This document shows positions 7,249 to 12,830 of a stretch of 12,830 bases of DNA, piece after piece. The notes beneath the pieces are model-generated. The model saw only the letters and a program-made list of their open reading frames with translations. It was not told the DNA's origin and ran no database searches. Numbering within the stretch: the first letter of the stretch is position 1; each line of letters starts with the position of its first letter. The translations under genes were made by a program, and so were the position numbers. Origin of the DNA: Candidatus Rokuibacteriota bacterium (lineage in GTDB: Bacteria; Methylomirabilota; Methylomirabilia; Rokubacteriales; CSP1-6); assembly GCA_016179165.1 (NCBI GenBank), contig JACORX010000368.1, positions 1-12,830 of the forward strand, in the 5' to 3' direction.

Positions 7249-7965
7249 CCGCGCGATCCGCTCGTGGGCGTGACCACGTCCATCTCCGTTGGGCAGACTC
7301 CCGAGCGCGCCTACGTCAACTCGGCGTACCTCGAGGCCGTCCAGCGGGCGGGCGGCGTGCCGGTGCTCCTGCCGCCCCAGCTCTCGAAATCGTCCGTCGA
7401 TCGCCTCGTGCGCGGCCTCGACGCGGTCCTGCTCACGGGCGGCGGCGACGTGGACCCGGCCTCCTTCGGCGAGGCGCCGCATCCGACGCTCTACGACGTC
7501 GCCCCCTCGCGCGACGCGCTCGAGACGCACGTGACGCTCTACGCGATCGAGAAGCAGACCCCCCTCCTCGCGATCTGCCGCGGCGTCCAGGTGCTCAACG
7601 TCGCCCTCGGCGGCAGCCTCCACCAGGACGTGCCGACGGACCCCGGCACCGAGATCCAGCACAGCCAGAAGGAGGGGCGCGACCAGGCGACCCACAAGGT
7701 CACGGTCGCGGCGGGCAGCCGCCTGTCGCGGGTGCTGGGCGGCGAGGACATCGAGGTCAACAGCTTCCATCACCAGGTCATCAAGTCTCTCGGCCGCGGC
7801 CTCGTCGCCGTCGCGTGGGCGCCCGATCAGCTGATCGAAGGCGTCGAGCTGGACGACGACTCGCGGTGGGTGCTCGGCGTCCAGTGGCATCCCGAGCACC
7901 TCGTCGGCGGCTCCGAGTCGGCCCGCCGCCTCTTCTCCGCCCTCGTCACCGCCGCCCGCACGTAA
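7246..7965 (+). CDS. Gamma-glutamyl-gamma-aminobutyrate hydrolase family (PuuD-like, peptidase C26)
   Basis: This is a 239-residue class-I glutamine-amidotransferase-fold hydrolase. PuuD in E. coli cleaves gamma-glutamyl-GABA to glutamate and GABA in putrescine breakdown. The triad is clear: Cys111 in AICRGVQVLN (109-118) and His215/Glu217 in GVQWHPE (211-217). Other family marks are LLTGGGDVDP (62-71), ALGGSLHQD (120-128) and NSFHHQ (172-177). There is no signal peptide, so it is cytoplasmic. The gene diverges from the gamma-glutamyltransferase-family gene across a shared palindrome and precedes a duplicated-domain protein by 27 bp. No other puu genes (gamma-glutamylputrescine synthetase, oxidase) are in the window, so the true substrate may be another gamma-glutamyl amide. 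Confidence 0.9.
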   Translation: MPRDPLVGVTTSISVGQTPERAYVNSAYLEAVQRAGGVPVLLPPQLSKSSVDRLVRGLDAVLLTGGGDVDPASFGEAPHPTLYDVAPSRDALETHVTLYAIEKQTPLLAICRGVQVLNVALGGSLHQDVPTDPGTEIQHSQKEGRDQATHKVTVAAGSRLSRVLGGEDIEVNSFHHQVIKSLGRGLVAVAWAPDQLIEGVELDDDSRWVLGVQWHPEHLVGGSESARRLFSALVTAART

Positions 7966-7982
7966 GCGCCGGCGCGGCAACC

Positions 7983-7987
7983 GGAGG
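7983..7987 (+). promoter_or_regulatory. Ribosome binding site of the duplicated-domain gene
   Basis: GGAGG lies 5 nt before the ATG at 7993. It is the strongest Shine-Dalgarno in the window and fixes this start. Confidence 0.8.
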
Positions 7988-7992
7988 TCTCC

Positions 7993-8667
7993 ATGTCCAA
8001 GACGCGCGGCACCGGACTCCTGATGTTGTGGACCGACGTGGATCCCGAGCACGAGGCCGAGTTCAACCGCTGGTACAACGAAGAGCACATCCAGCACTTG
8101 CTCAAGGTGCCGGGCTTTCTCAGCGCGGGACGCTACGCGGCGCTCTCCGGCGGGCCCAAGTACCTCTCGATGTATGAGCTCGAGGAACCGGGCGTGCTCC
8201 GGACGCAGGCCTTCCTCGACGAGGTACGCTTCCGGCCATCTCCATGGCGCACGAAGACCTCCGGCGGCCACGTCGGGCGCAACTACATCGTCCAGGGCTA
8301 CCGCCAGATCCATCCGGCGCGAACCAACCCGATCGAGCTGACGATGGGGCCGTCGCCGTATCTCCAGATGGGGCGGATGGACATTCCTGCCCAGATGGAA
8401 GAGGAGTGGAACGCCTGGTACAACACGGTGTACGTCCCGGACTACCTGACGGTGCCCGGCGTCATCCGGGCGCGCCGCTTCACGGTGGTCGAGGGCCAGC
8501 CGAAGTACCTGACGGTCTACGAGTTCGAGCGGCCGGACGTGCCGAAGAGCGAAGCGTGGAACCAGGTACGTGACAAGAATCCCTGGACCCACCGCATCCG
8601 CCCCTTCATGAAGCTCGACGCGGGCTCACCCGCGGTCTTCAAGCGGATCTACCCCGACCCCGTGTAG
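7993..8667 (+). CDS. Uncharacterised protein with two tandem dimeric alpha/beta-barrel-like domains
   Basis: This 224-residue protein is an internal duplication. Residues about 10-70 (EFNRWYNEEHIQHLLKVPGF, then GPKYLSMYELEEPGV) match residues about 124-185 (EWNAWYNTVYVPDYLTVPGV, then GQPKYLTVYEFERPDV) with an offset near 115. Each copy has WYN followed by an acidic/histidine or valine-rich helix, a VPG turn and a KYL-YE strand. This is the pattern of ferredoxin-like dimeric alpha/beta-barrel proteins such as EthD or DUF4286-type families, whose members usually form a barrel by pairing two such units. Here one chain would make the barrel alone. The first copy keeps EEHI while the second has TVYV, so any acidic/histidine active site survives in the first copy only. 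There is no signal peptide or membrane segment. It follows the PuuD-like gene by 27 bp and is probably co-transcribed with it. The function is unknown. Confidence 0.75.
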   Translation: MSKTRGTGLLMLWTDVDPEHEAEFNRWYNEEHIQHLLKVPGFLSAGRYAALSGGPKYLSMYELEEPGVLRTQAFLDEVRFRPSPWRTKTSGGHVGRNYIVQGYRQIHPARTNPIELTMGPSPYLQMGRMDIPAQMEEEWNAWYNTVYVPDYLTVPGVIRARRFTVVEGQPKYLTVYEFERPDVPKSEAWNQVRDKNPWTHRIRPFMKLDAGSPAVFKRIYPDPV

Positions 8668-8768
8668 GTCGGCGTGGTCACTGGCAGCAGCGCACGTGAG
8701 GCGAGCGGGTCCTGTCGTCGGGGGCGGGGGTCGCGCATCCGGCTACGCCCCCCTAATCTAGCGTGATT

Positions 8769-8787
8769 CGCAGCCCTGCGGGCTGCG
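8769..8787. terminator. Short perfect hairpin in the 8.7-9.0 kb gap
   Basis: CGCAGCCC and GGGCTGCG form an 8-bp stem around a 3-nt loop, about 100 bp after the duplicated-domain gene. There is no U tract. It may help end that transcript, but this is uncertain. Confidence 0.3.
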
Positions 8788-8922
8788 GGCACTTGCTAAG
8801 GGCGGAACGAAGCCGGCTGCGCGGCCCCGGCCCCCGACGCCACCCGCCCGATTGCCGTGACCAGGCGGGTGGCGTCGGGGCAGCGCCCTGCCGCGGGGCG
8901 GAGTGGGACCCCCGAGTCCCCT

Positions 8923-8941
8923 CGCAGCTCGAAGAGCTGCG
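8923..8941. terminator. Short perfect hairpin inside the structured element
   Basis: CGCAGCTC and GAGCTGCG pair perfectly around GAA, with a weaker CCCC/GGGG extension (8918-8921 with 8945-8948) across an internal loop. It forms the tip of the long 8873-8990 stem-loop. It shares the GAA/TTC loop with the hairpin at 4205-4221. Confidence 0.35.
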
Positions 8942-9034
8942 CTTGGGGCGAGTGGGTGACGTAGCCCGGCGGCAGGGCGCTGCCCCGACGACAGGCCCCG
9001 CCCGCCTCGCGCGTGCAGTTCCCATCGGATCGCG

Positions 9035-9886
9035 CTAGAGCAATGTCCAGCGGGACGGCGCGCTGGTGACGCGCTCCTCCGCGACGCGGCCTTCCTTCTT
9101 GAGCTTCTTGAGATGGGAGTGGACGGACTTGCCGGCCATCGCGTGGAGCTTCTCGGGCACGTCGGCGTAGATCACCTTGACCATCTCGGGGATGCTGCGG
9201 AGGCCATTGCCGAGAGCGTCCACGATCTGCCGTTCGCGCTCCATCCGGTGGTCGATGTACTCCTGGATCTTCGCGGGGGCGTCCTCGATGACGGGCCCGT
9301 GGGCGGGATAGATGCGCCGGGCGCCGAGGGCCTGCACCCGGCGCAGTGACGCCATGTAGTCGCCGAGGTCGCCGTCCTCGTCGGGAATCACGCTGGTCGA
9401 GCCGTTCAGGATCAGGTCGCCGCTGAAGAGCGCGCGCTCTTCCTCGAGGTAGTAGCACAGGTGGTCCGACGCGTGCCCCGGCGTGTGGACGGCACGGAGG
9501 GTGACGCCGTCGCCCTTGACCACCTGTCCGTTTTTGAGATCGGTGGTGCCCGCCGGGAGGTCGGTGTCCTTGTGGATCATCTTCGAGACGGCGAGACCGG
9601 GAAAGCGCTCGCGGAGATGCGGCACGCCGCCCAGGTGGTCCATGTGCCGGTGCGTGAGGATGACCCGCGAGGGCCGGCGCCACCCGCGCTCGCCGAGATA
9701 GTCATCGAGCACATCCATGTACCCGGTCACGCCCGCGCCCGTGTCGATCAGGACGGGATCGCTCCGCCCGACCAGGTAGGTGTTGGTGCCGGGGCCCGTC
9801 ATCATCCCCGGGTTGAGCCCGAGCACGCGCCCAACACGATCGCTCGGCGTGGCGCGCTTGGGAAAATCAGGATCGACCCAGATCAT
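9035..9886 (-). CDS. MBL-fold metallo-hydrolase, LACTB2-like
   Basis: This 283-residue cytoplasmic metallo-beta-lactamase-fold hydrolase starts at the ATG at 9886. Its two-metal site is complete: THRHMDH gives His79, His81, Asp83 and His84, TPGHASDH gives His138, FSGDLIL gives Asp157 and YPAHGPV gives His196. The N-terminal NPGMMTGPGTNTYLVG and the C-terminal winged-helix-like segment (SVHSHLKKLKKEGRV, about 254-268) match the LACTB2/glyoxalase-II-like group. The group includes ribonucleases and thioester or lactone hydrolases, so the substrate is not fixed by sequence. An earlier TTG at 9898 would add 4 residues, but the ATG has GGGGGG 4 nt upstream and is preferred. The gene is last in the liv operon, coupled through a duplicated junction that holds a minicistron. 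Confidence 0.85.
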   Translation of the reverse strand: MIWVDPDFPKRATPSDRVGRVLGLNPGMMTGPGTNTYLVGRSDPVLIDTGAGVTGYMDVLDDYLGERGWRRPSRVILTHRHMDHLGGVPHLRERFPGLAVSKMIHKDTDLPAGTTDLKNGQVVKGDGVTLRAVHTPGHASDHLCYYLEEERALFSGDLILNGSTSVIPDEDGDLGDYMASLRRVQALGARRIYPAHGPVIEDAPAKIQEYIDHRMERERQIVDALGNGLRSIPEMVKVIYADVPEKLHAMAGKSVHSHLKKLKKEGRVAEERVTSAPSRWTLL

Positions 9887-9912
9887 GCGACCCCCCAATT
9901 CATGCGACCCCC
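9879..9912 (-). repeat. 17-bp tandem duplication at the livF/MBL junction
   Basis: On the minus strand GGGGGTCGCATGAATTG (9912-9896) is followed directly by GGGGGTCGCATGATCTG (9895-9879), which match at 15 of 17 positions. Each copy carries a G-rich ribosome-binding-like run, an ATG and an overlapping TGA. The first ATGA holds the livF stop and the second holds the MBL start. Confidence 0.85.
9883..9903 (-). other. Six-codon minicistron between livF and the MBL gene
   Basis: ATG at 9903 begins inside the livF stop (ATGA) and encodes MNWGVA. Its own TGA overlaps the MBL ATG at 9886 (ATGA again). Both ATGs have a G run 4 nt upstream. It probably arose when the junction was duplicated by 17 bp, a length that is not a multiple of three. 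It may pass ribosomes from livF to the MBL gene, or it may be neutral; translation is not proven. Confidence 0.4.
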
Positions 9913-10589
9913 AGGTATCGGCGCTTGACGTCCTCGTCCGCCTCGAGGCCCGCGGGCGTACCCTCCCAGACGATCTGCCCCTTGTTCATCACGTAGACGC
10001 GGTCGGCGACCTGGAGCGCCAGGTGGTAATTCTGCTCCACCAGCAGGATGGACAGCCGCCCGCCCTTGAGCCCCCGCACGATGCGCCCGATCTCGCGTAC
10101 GATGATGGGCGCCAGCCCCTCCGACGGCTCGTCGAGCACCAGCATACGCCCGTTGGTCATGAGGGCGCGGGCGATCGCGAGCATCTGCTGCTCGCCTCCC
10201 GAGAGAGTACCCCCCGGTTGGAGTGCCCGCTCTCCTAGGCGCGGGAAGAGCGCGTAGACGCGCTCGAGCGTCCACTCTCCCGGCCTCGCGCCCAGCGTGA
10301 GGTTCTCGCGCACGGTCAGCGGCGAGAAAATGCGCCGCCCCTGGGGCACCAGCGCCAGCCCCCGCCGCGCGATGCGGTACGCGGGCCACGCCTGCACCGG
10401 CCGGCCGCCGAAGACCACGCGCCCCTCGCGGGGCGGCGTGAAGCCGGCGACGCTCCTGATAAGGGTCGTCTTGCCGGCGCCGTTTCGTCCGAGGAGCGCC
10501 ACCGCTTCGCCCTCGCCCACGCGGATCGACACGCCGTGCAGGATGTGGCTCTCGCCGTAGTAGGTCTGGATCGCCTCGACGCCGAGCAT
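9900..10589 (-). CDS. livF: Branched-chain amino acid ABC transporter ATP-binding protein LivF
   Basis: This 229-residue ATPase is one of the two nucleotide-binding subunits of a HAAT/Liv importer on the cytoplasmic face. Walker A GRNGAGKT is at residues 34-41, Q-loop VPQGRRIF at 81-88, signature LSGGEQQ at 129-135 and Walker B MLVLDEP at 149-155, followed by SEGLAP. LLVEQNYHLAL (182-192) is the LivF form of the switch region, with Gln-Asn where many ABC ATPases have His. The length is normal for LivF. The ATG at 10589 overlaps the livG stop by one base (TGATG), which fixes the start even though the frame is open further upstream. It is coupled downstream to the minicistron and the MBL gene. 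Confidence 0.95.
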   Translation of the reverse strand: MLGVEAIQTYYGESHILHGVSIRVGEGEAVALLGRNGAGKTTLIRSVAGFTPPREGRVVFGGRPVQAWPAYRIARRGLALVPQGRRIFSPLTVRENLTLGARPGEWTLERVYALFPRLGERALQPGGTLSGGEQQMLAIARALMTNGRMLVLDEPSEGLAPIIVREIGRIVRGLKGGRLSILLVEQNYHLALQVADRVYVMNKGQIVWEGTPAGLEADEDVKRRYLGVA

Positions 10590-11344
10590 CACGCGCTTCC
10601 CAGGTAGACTTCGTAGACACGCGGGTCGCGCTTCACCTCGTCGAACGTGCCCTCGGTCAGCACCTCGCCGTAGTGGAGCACGGTGACCCGGTCGGCCAGC
10701 GAGGAGACGACGTCCATGTCGTGCTCGATGATCAGGAGCGTGATCTCCCGTGGCAGCCCCTCGAGCATGCGGGTCATGCGCTGCGTCTCCTCGGGCGACA
10801 TGCCGGCCGTGGGCTCGTCCAGCAGCAGGAGCTTGGGCCCCGTCGCCAGCGCCACGCCGATCTCGAGCTGGCGCTGCTCGCCGTAGGAGAGGTGGGAGGC
10901 CTGCTCGCCGAGGCGGTCGGCGAGGTCCACGGCCTCGGCCACCTCGCGCGCCCGGACCAGGGGCCGGGGCAGCCGGGAGATCGTGCCGAGGATGTTGTAG
11001 CTCCCGCGCCCGCCGGAGGCCGCCGCGAGCCTGAGGTGCTCGAGCACCGTGAGCTCGGGGAAGAGGTTCGTGCGCTGGAACGATCGCGAGATCCCCCGGC
11101 GGGCCACCACGTGGGGCGGCAGCCCGGCGATGGGGTGCCCGTCGAAGACGATGCGCCCCGCCGAGGGCGCCAGCGAGCCCGTGATGAGGTTGAACAGGGT
11201 CGTCTTCCCGGCGCCGTTGGGGCCGATGAGGGCTCGCCGCTCGCGCGGCTCGACGTGGAGCGACACGCCGTTGAGGGCCATCAGCGCCCCGAAATGGCGG
11301 GTGAGCCCCTCGGTGGCGAGGAGCGGCGTCCCTGCAACCGTCAC
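10589..11344 (-). CDS. livG: Branched-chain amino acid ABC transporter ATP-binding protein LivG
   Basis: This 251-residue ATPase is the partner of LivF in the importer. Walker A GPNGAGKT is at residues 41-48, Q-loop SFQRTNLFPELTV at 88-100, signature LSYGEQRQLEI at 152-162 (the LivG variant of LSGGQ), Walker B LLLLDEP at 172-178 followed by TAGMSPEE, and switch His208 in IIEHDMDVV. The most likely start is GTG at 11344, which overlaps the livM stop as GTGA. No ATG occurs close by, and the first conserved strand (LLATEGLTRHFGAL) begins 8 residues later. There is no good Shine-Dalgarno, so translation probably depends on coupling to livM. The C-terminus YEVYLGSA is typical of the family. Confidence 0.94.
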   Translation of the reverse strand: MTVAGTPLLATEGLTRHFGALMALNGVSLHVEPRERRALIGPNGAGKTTLFNLITGSLAPSAGRIVFDGHPIAGLPPHVVARRGISRSFQRTNLFPELTVLEHLRLAAASGGRGSYNILGTISRLPRPLVRAREVAEAVDLADRLGEQASHLSYGEQRQLEIGVALATGPKLLLLDEPTAGMSPEETQRMTRMLEGLPREITLLIIEHDMDVVSSLADRVTVLHYGEVLTEGTFDEVKRDPRVYEVYLGSA

Positions 11345-12261
11345 GCCCGGAGCCCCACGCGCCCCCTGAGCGCGCCGACGATGCCACCGGGCGCGAAGAG
11401 GACGAGGAGGATGAACGTGAGCCCGAGGATGAGCATCCAGCGCTCGGTGTACGAGGACACGAGGGTCTGGAGCAGGATGAAGGCGGCCGCGCCGAGCATG
11501 GAGCCGCCCAGCGTCCCGGTCCCCCCGATGATCACCATCAGCAGCGCCTCGCCGGAGGTCGTCCAGAGGAACGCGTCCGGCGTGATGGAGCCCACGAGCT
11601 GGGTATAGAGCGCTCCCGCCACGCCCGCCACGGTGCCGGCGATGACGAAAGCCAGCAGCTTGTAGCGGTTCACGGCGTAGCCCACCGCCTGCATGCGCCC
11701 CTCGTTCTCGTGGATGCCCCGGAGCACGTGGCCGAATGGCGAGCGCACCACCCGCCGGAGCAGCAGCGCCGCCAGCGCCACGAGCCCCAGCAGGTAGAGG
11801 TGGAAGCGCATCGGCTGCGCCAGGTCGATGCCCAGGACCGGCGCGCGGGGGACGCCGACGATGCCGTCCTCGGCCCCGAGCCAGGCGGCCTGGAAGGTCA
11901 CCGCGTAGAACATCTGGGAGAAGGCCAGCGTCAGCATGATGAAGTAGACGCCGCTCACCCGGATCGAGAAGACGCCGATGATGAGCGCAGCGAGGCCTGC
12001 GGCCAGCGCCGGCAGCAAGAGCGCCGACAGCGTGCCCGGGGAGTGCGTCAGCGCCAGCGCGGCGACGTAGCCCCCCACCCCGAAGAAGGCCGAGTGGCCG
12101 AAGGAGACCATGCCGGCATAGCCCATGAGCAGGTCCAGGCTCATGGCGAAGATGCCCCAGATGAGGATCTCCTGCAGGAGCTTGACCGGGTAGTTGCCGG
12201 AGAAGAGCGGAAAGACCGCCGCAGATCCGAAGAGCACGAGCCACGCCACGAGCCTGGCCAT
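11341..12261 (-). CDS. livM: Branched-chain amino acid ABC transporter permease LivM
   Basis: This 306-residue inner-membrane permease has about 8-9 hydrophobic segments. LivM marks include SLDLLMGYAGMVSFGHSAF (41-59), RVSGVYFIMLTLAFSQM (101-117) and the cytoplasmic ATPase-coupling loop GHVLRGIHENEGRMQAVGY (177-195), then IIGGTGTLGGSMLGAA (244-259) and the end segment LFAPGGIVG (288-296). The ATG at 12261 shares one base with the livH stop (TGATG), which fixes the start within a longer open frame. It forms the heterodimeric channel with LivH. The length is close to other short LivM proteins that lack the E. coli N-terminal extension. Substrates in this family range from leucine/isoleucine/valine to urea, amides and aromatic acids. 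Confidence 0.93.
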   Translation of the reverse strand: MARLVAWLVLFGSAAVFPLFSGNYPVKLLQEILIWGIFAMSLDLLMGYAGMVSFGHSAFFGVGGYVAALALTHSPGTLSALLLPALAAGLAALIIGVFSIRVSGVYFIMLTLAFSQMFYAVTFQAAWLGAEDGIVGVPRAPVLGIDLAQPMRFHLYLLGLVALAALLLRRVVRSPFGHVLRGIHENEGRMQAVGYAVNRYKLLAFVIAGTVAGVAGALYTQLVGSITPDAFLWTTSGEALLMVIIGGTGTLGGSMLGAAAFILLQTLVSSYTERWMLILGLTFILLVLFAPGGIVGALRGRVGLRA

Positions 12262-12830
12262 CACTTGAGCGGCCGCCCGAAGAGGCCCTGGGGCCGCAGC
12301 AGCACGATGGCCGCCATGACGAGATAGATCATGAGCATGGAGGCGCCGGGCAGCCACGCTTTCCCGAAGGTCTCGGCCTGCCCGATGATGAGGCTCCCGA
12401 CCAGGGAGCCCTTGAGGCTCCCGAGCCCGCCCACCACCACGACGATCAGGGCCGGGATCAGGATGCTCGCGCCCATGGGAGGATACGCGGACTGGATCGG
12501 GCCGGCGATGACTCCCGACAACCCTGCCAGCGCGGCGCCGAAGGCGAAGACTCCCGTGAAGACGCGGTGGATGTTGATCCCCATGCCCGCCGTCATCTCG
12601 GAGTCGAAGACGCCGGCGCGCACGACGGACCCGAGCCGTGTGCGCTCGATCAGGAGCCACACCGCCACGGCCATGGTGAGGCCGAAGACGATGACGAAGA
12701 GGCGGTACGAGGGCACGGTGGCCCCCCCGACCGTCACCGAGCCGGAGAAGACGTCGGGAGGAGGAATGGAGCGGATGCGTCCGCCCCAGATCCACTTCAC
12801 CAGGTCCTCGAAGAAGTAGATGAAGCCGAA
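12261..12830 (-). CDS. livH: Branched-chain amino acid ABC transporter permease LivH, truncated by window edge
   Basis: The C-terminal 189 residues of an inner-membrane permease are present. The frame is open through the window edge at 12830, so the start and the first helices are missing (family length is about 290-310). Visible are a periplasmic-loop-like start (FGFIYFFEDLVKWIWGGR), helices beginning with YRLFVIVFGLTMAVAVWLLI, the coupling loop GSVVRAGVFDSEMTAGMGIN followed by RVFTGVFAFGAALAGLSGV, then ALIVVVVGGLGSLKGSLVGS, and the final PQGLFG, all characteristic of LivH. It is the first operon gene seen here. The substrate-binding protein gene is not in the window and may lie upstream. 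Confidence 0.93.
   Translation of the reverse strand, partial: FGFIYFFEDLVKWIWGGRIRSIPPPDVFSGSVTVGGATVPSYRLFVIVFGLTMAVAVWLLIERTRLGSVVRAGVFDSEMTAGMGINIHRVFTGVFAFGAALAGLSGVIAGPIQSAYPPMGASILIPALIVVVVGGLGSLKGSLVGSLIIGQAETFGKAWLPGASMLMIYLVMAAIVLLRPQGLFGRPLK

Larger units (their letters stand above)
8692..9016. repeat. Structured intergenic element with overlapping inverted repeats
   Basis: This accounts for most of the gene-free stretch 8668-9034, between two convergent genes. Outer arms: CCTGTCGTCGGGG (8711-8723) is the exact inverse of 8983-8995, and the match extends imperfectly to 8692 and 9016. Inner hairpin: a perfect 17-bp stem pairs 8832-8848 with 8864-8880 around a 15-nt loop. Right hairpin: a perfect 22-bp stem pairs 8873-8894 with 8969-8990, continued after one mismatch by GGGC/GCCC. 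The 8-mer CGTCGGGG occurs at 8716 and 8873, and its inverse at 8832 and 8983, so the stems share strands and cannot all form at once. Small perfect 8-bp hairpins lie at 8769-8787 and 8923-8941. No convincing coding frame is present. Confidence 0.75.

Noticed and set aside
7219..8592. 457-codon minus-strand frame opposite the PuuD-like and duplicated-domain genes
   Set aside because: It spans two well-supported plus-strand genes and their spacer, and shows no motifs or plausible start signal.
8796..9683. Minus-strand frame crossing the structured element and the MBL gene in another frame
   Set aside because: It is a shadow of the MBL gene continued into the palindromic spacer; the product is low-complexity Arg/Pro/Gly.
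9896..9898. TTG as the start of the MBL gene
   Set aside because: It adds only four residues and lacks a properly spaced Shine-Dalgarno, while the ATG at 9886 has a G-rich site 4 nt upstream and overlaps the minicistron stop.
10590..11387. Upstream extension of the livF frame across livG
   Set aside because: The extension lies over livG in another frame. The ATG at 10589 overlapping the livG stop and the conserved LivF N-terminus fix the start.

Overview
The window is very GC-rich and densely coding. Genes sit in short co-directional runs with stop/start overlaps, and there is a complete set of branched-chain amino-acid (HAAT/Liv) ABC transporter parts. This fits a high-GC soil, sediment or groundwater bacterium such as Rokubacteria/Methylomirabilota or a deltaproteobacterium-like lineage. 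That placement is an inference from composition and gene content; no rRNA or other taxonomic marker is present.

Layout. (1) Plus strand, 1-4052: the 3' three quarters of clpB (disaggregase), a hot-dog acyl-CoA thioesterase that overlaps clpB by ATGA, and an OFA/MCT-type MFS transporter. (2) Minus strand, 5061-4222: a Tat-exported dienelactone-hydrolase-family enzyme, convergent with the MFS gene. A long imperfect hairpin lies between them. (3) A 391-bp gap (5062-5452) holds a MITE-like element with inverted ends. (4) A divergent pair: a gamma-glutamyltransferase/Ntn-hydrolase-family gene (minus, 7222-5453) and a PuuD-like gamma-glutamyl-GABA hydrolase (plus, 7246-7965). Their start codons are only 23 bp apart and form the outer ends of a palindrome. 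The PuuD gene is followed by a protein made of two copies of a dimeric alpha/beta-barrel-like domain. (5) A 367-bp gap (8668-9034) between convergent genes holds a highly structured element of overlapping, mutually exclusive inverted repeats. (6) Minus strand, 12830-9035: a tight livH(partial)-livM-livG-livF-MBL hydrolase operon. Every junction overlaps, and the last one was reshaped by a 17-bp tandem duplication that creates a 6-codon minicistron.

How the genes work together. The liv genes encode two permeases and two ATPases for importing amino acids or related amides; the periplasmic binding protein is not in the window and may lie upstream of livH. The two gamma-glutamyl enzymes probably act on gamma-glutamyl or other amide compounds under shared control. 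The MFS carrier, thioesterase and dienelactone hydrolase suggest handling of organic acids and acyl-CoAs, but no complete pathway is visible.

I found no phage, CRISPR, toxin-antitoxin or transposase genes, and no clear new multi-gene system. The most interesting material is non-coding: the palindromic, apparently leaderless divergent promoter, the three different structured elements located at gene 3' ends, and the duplicated livF/MBL junction.
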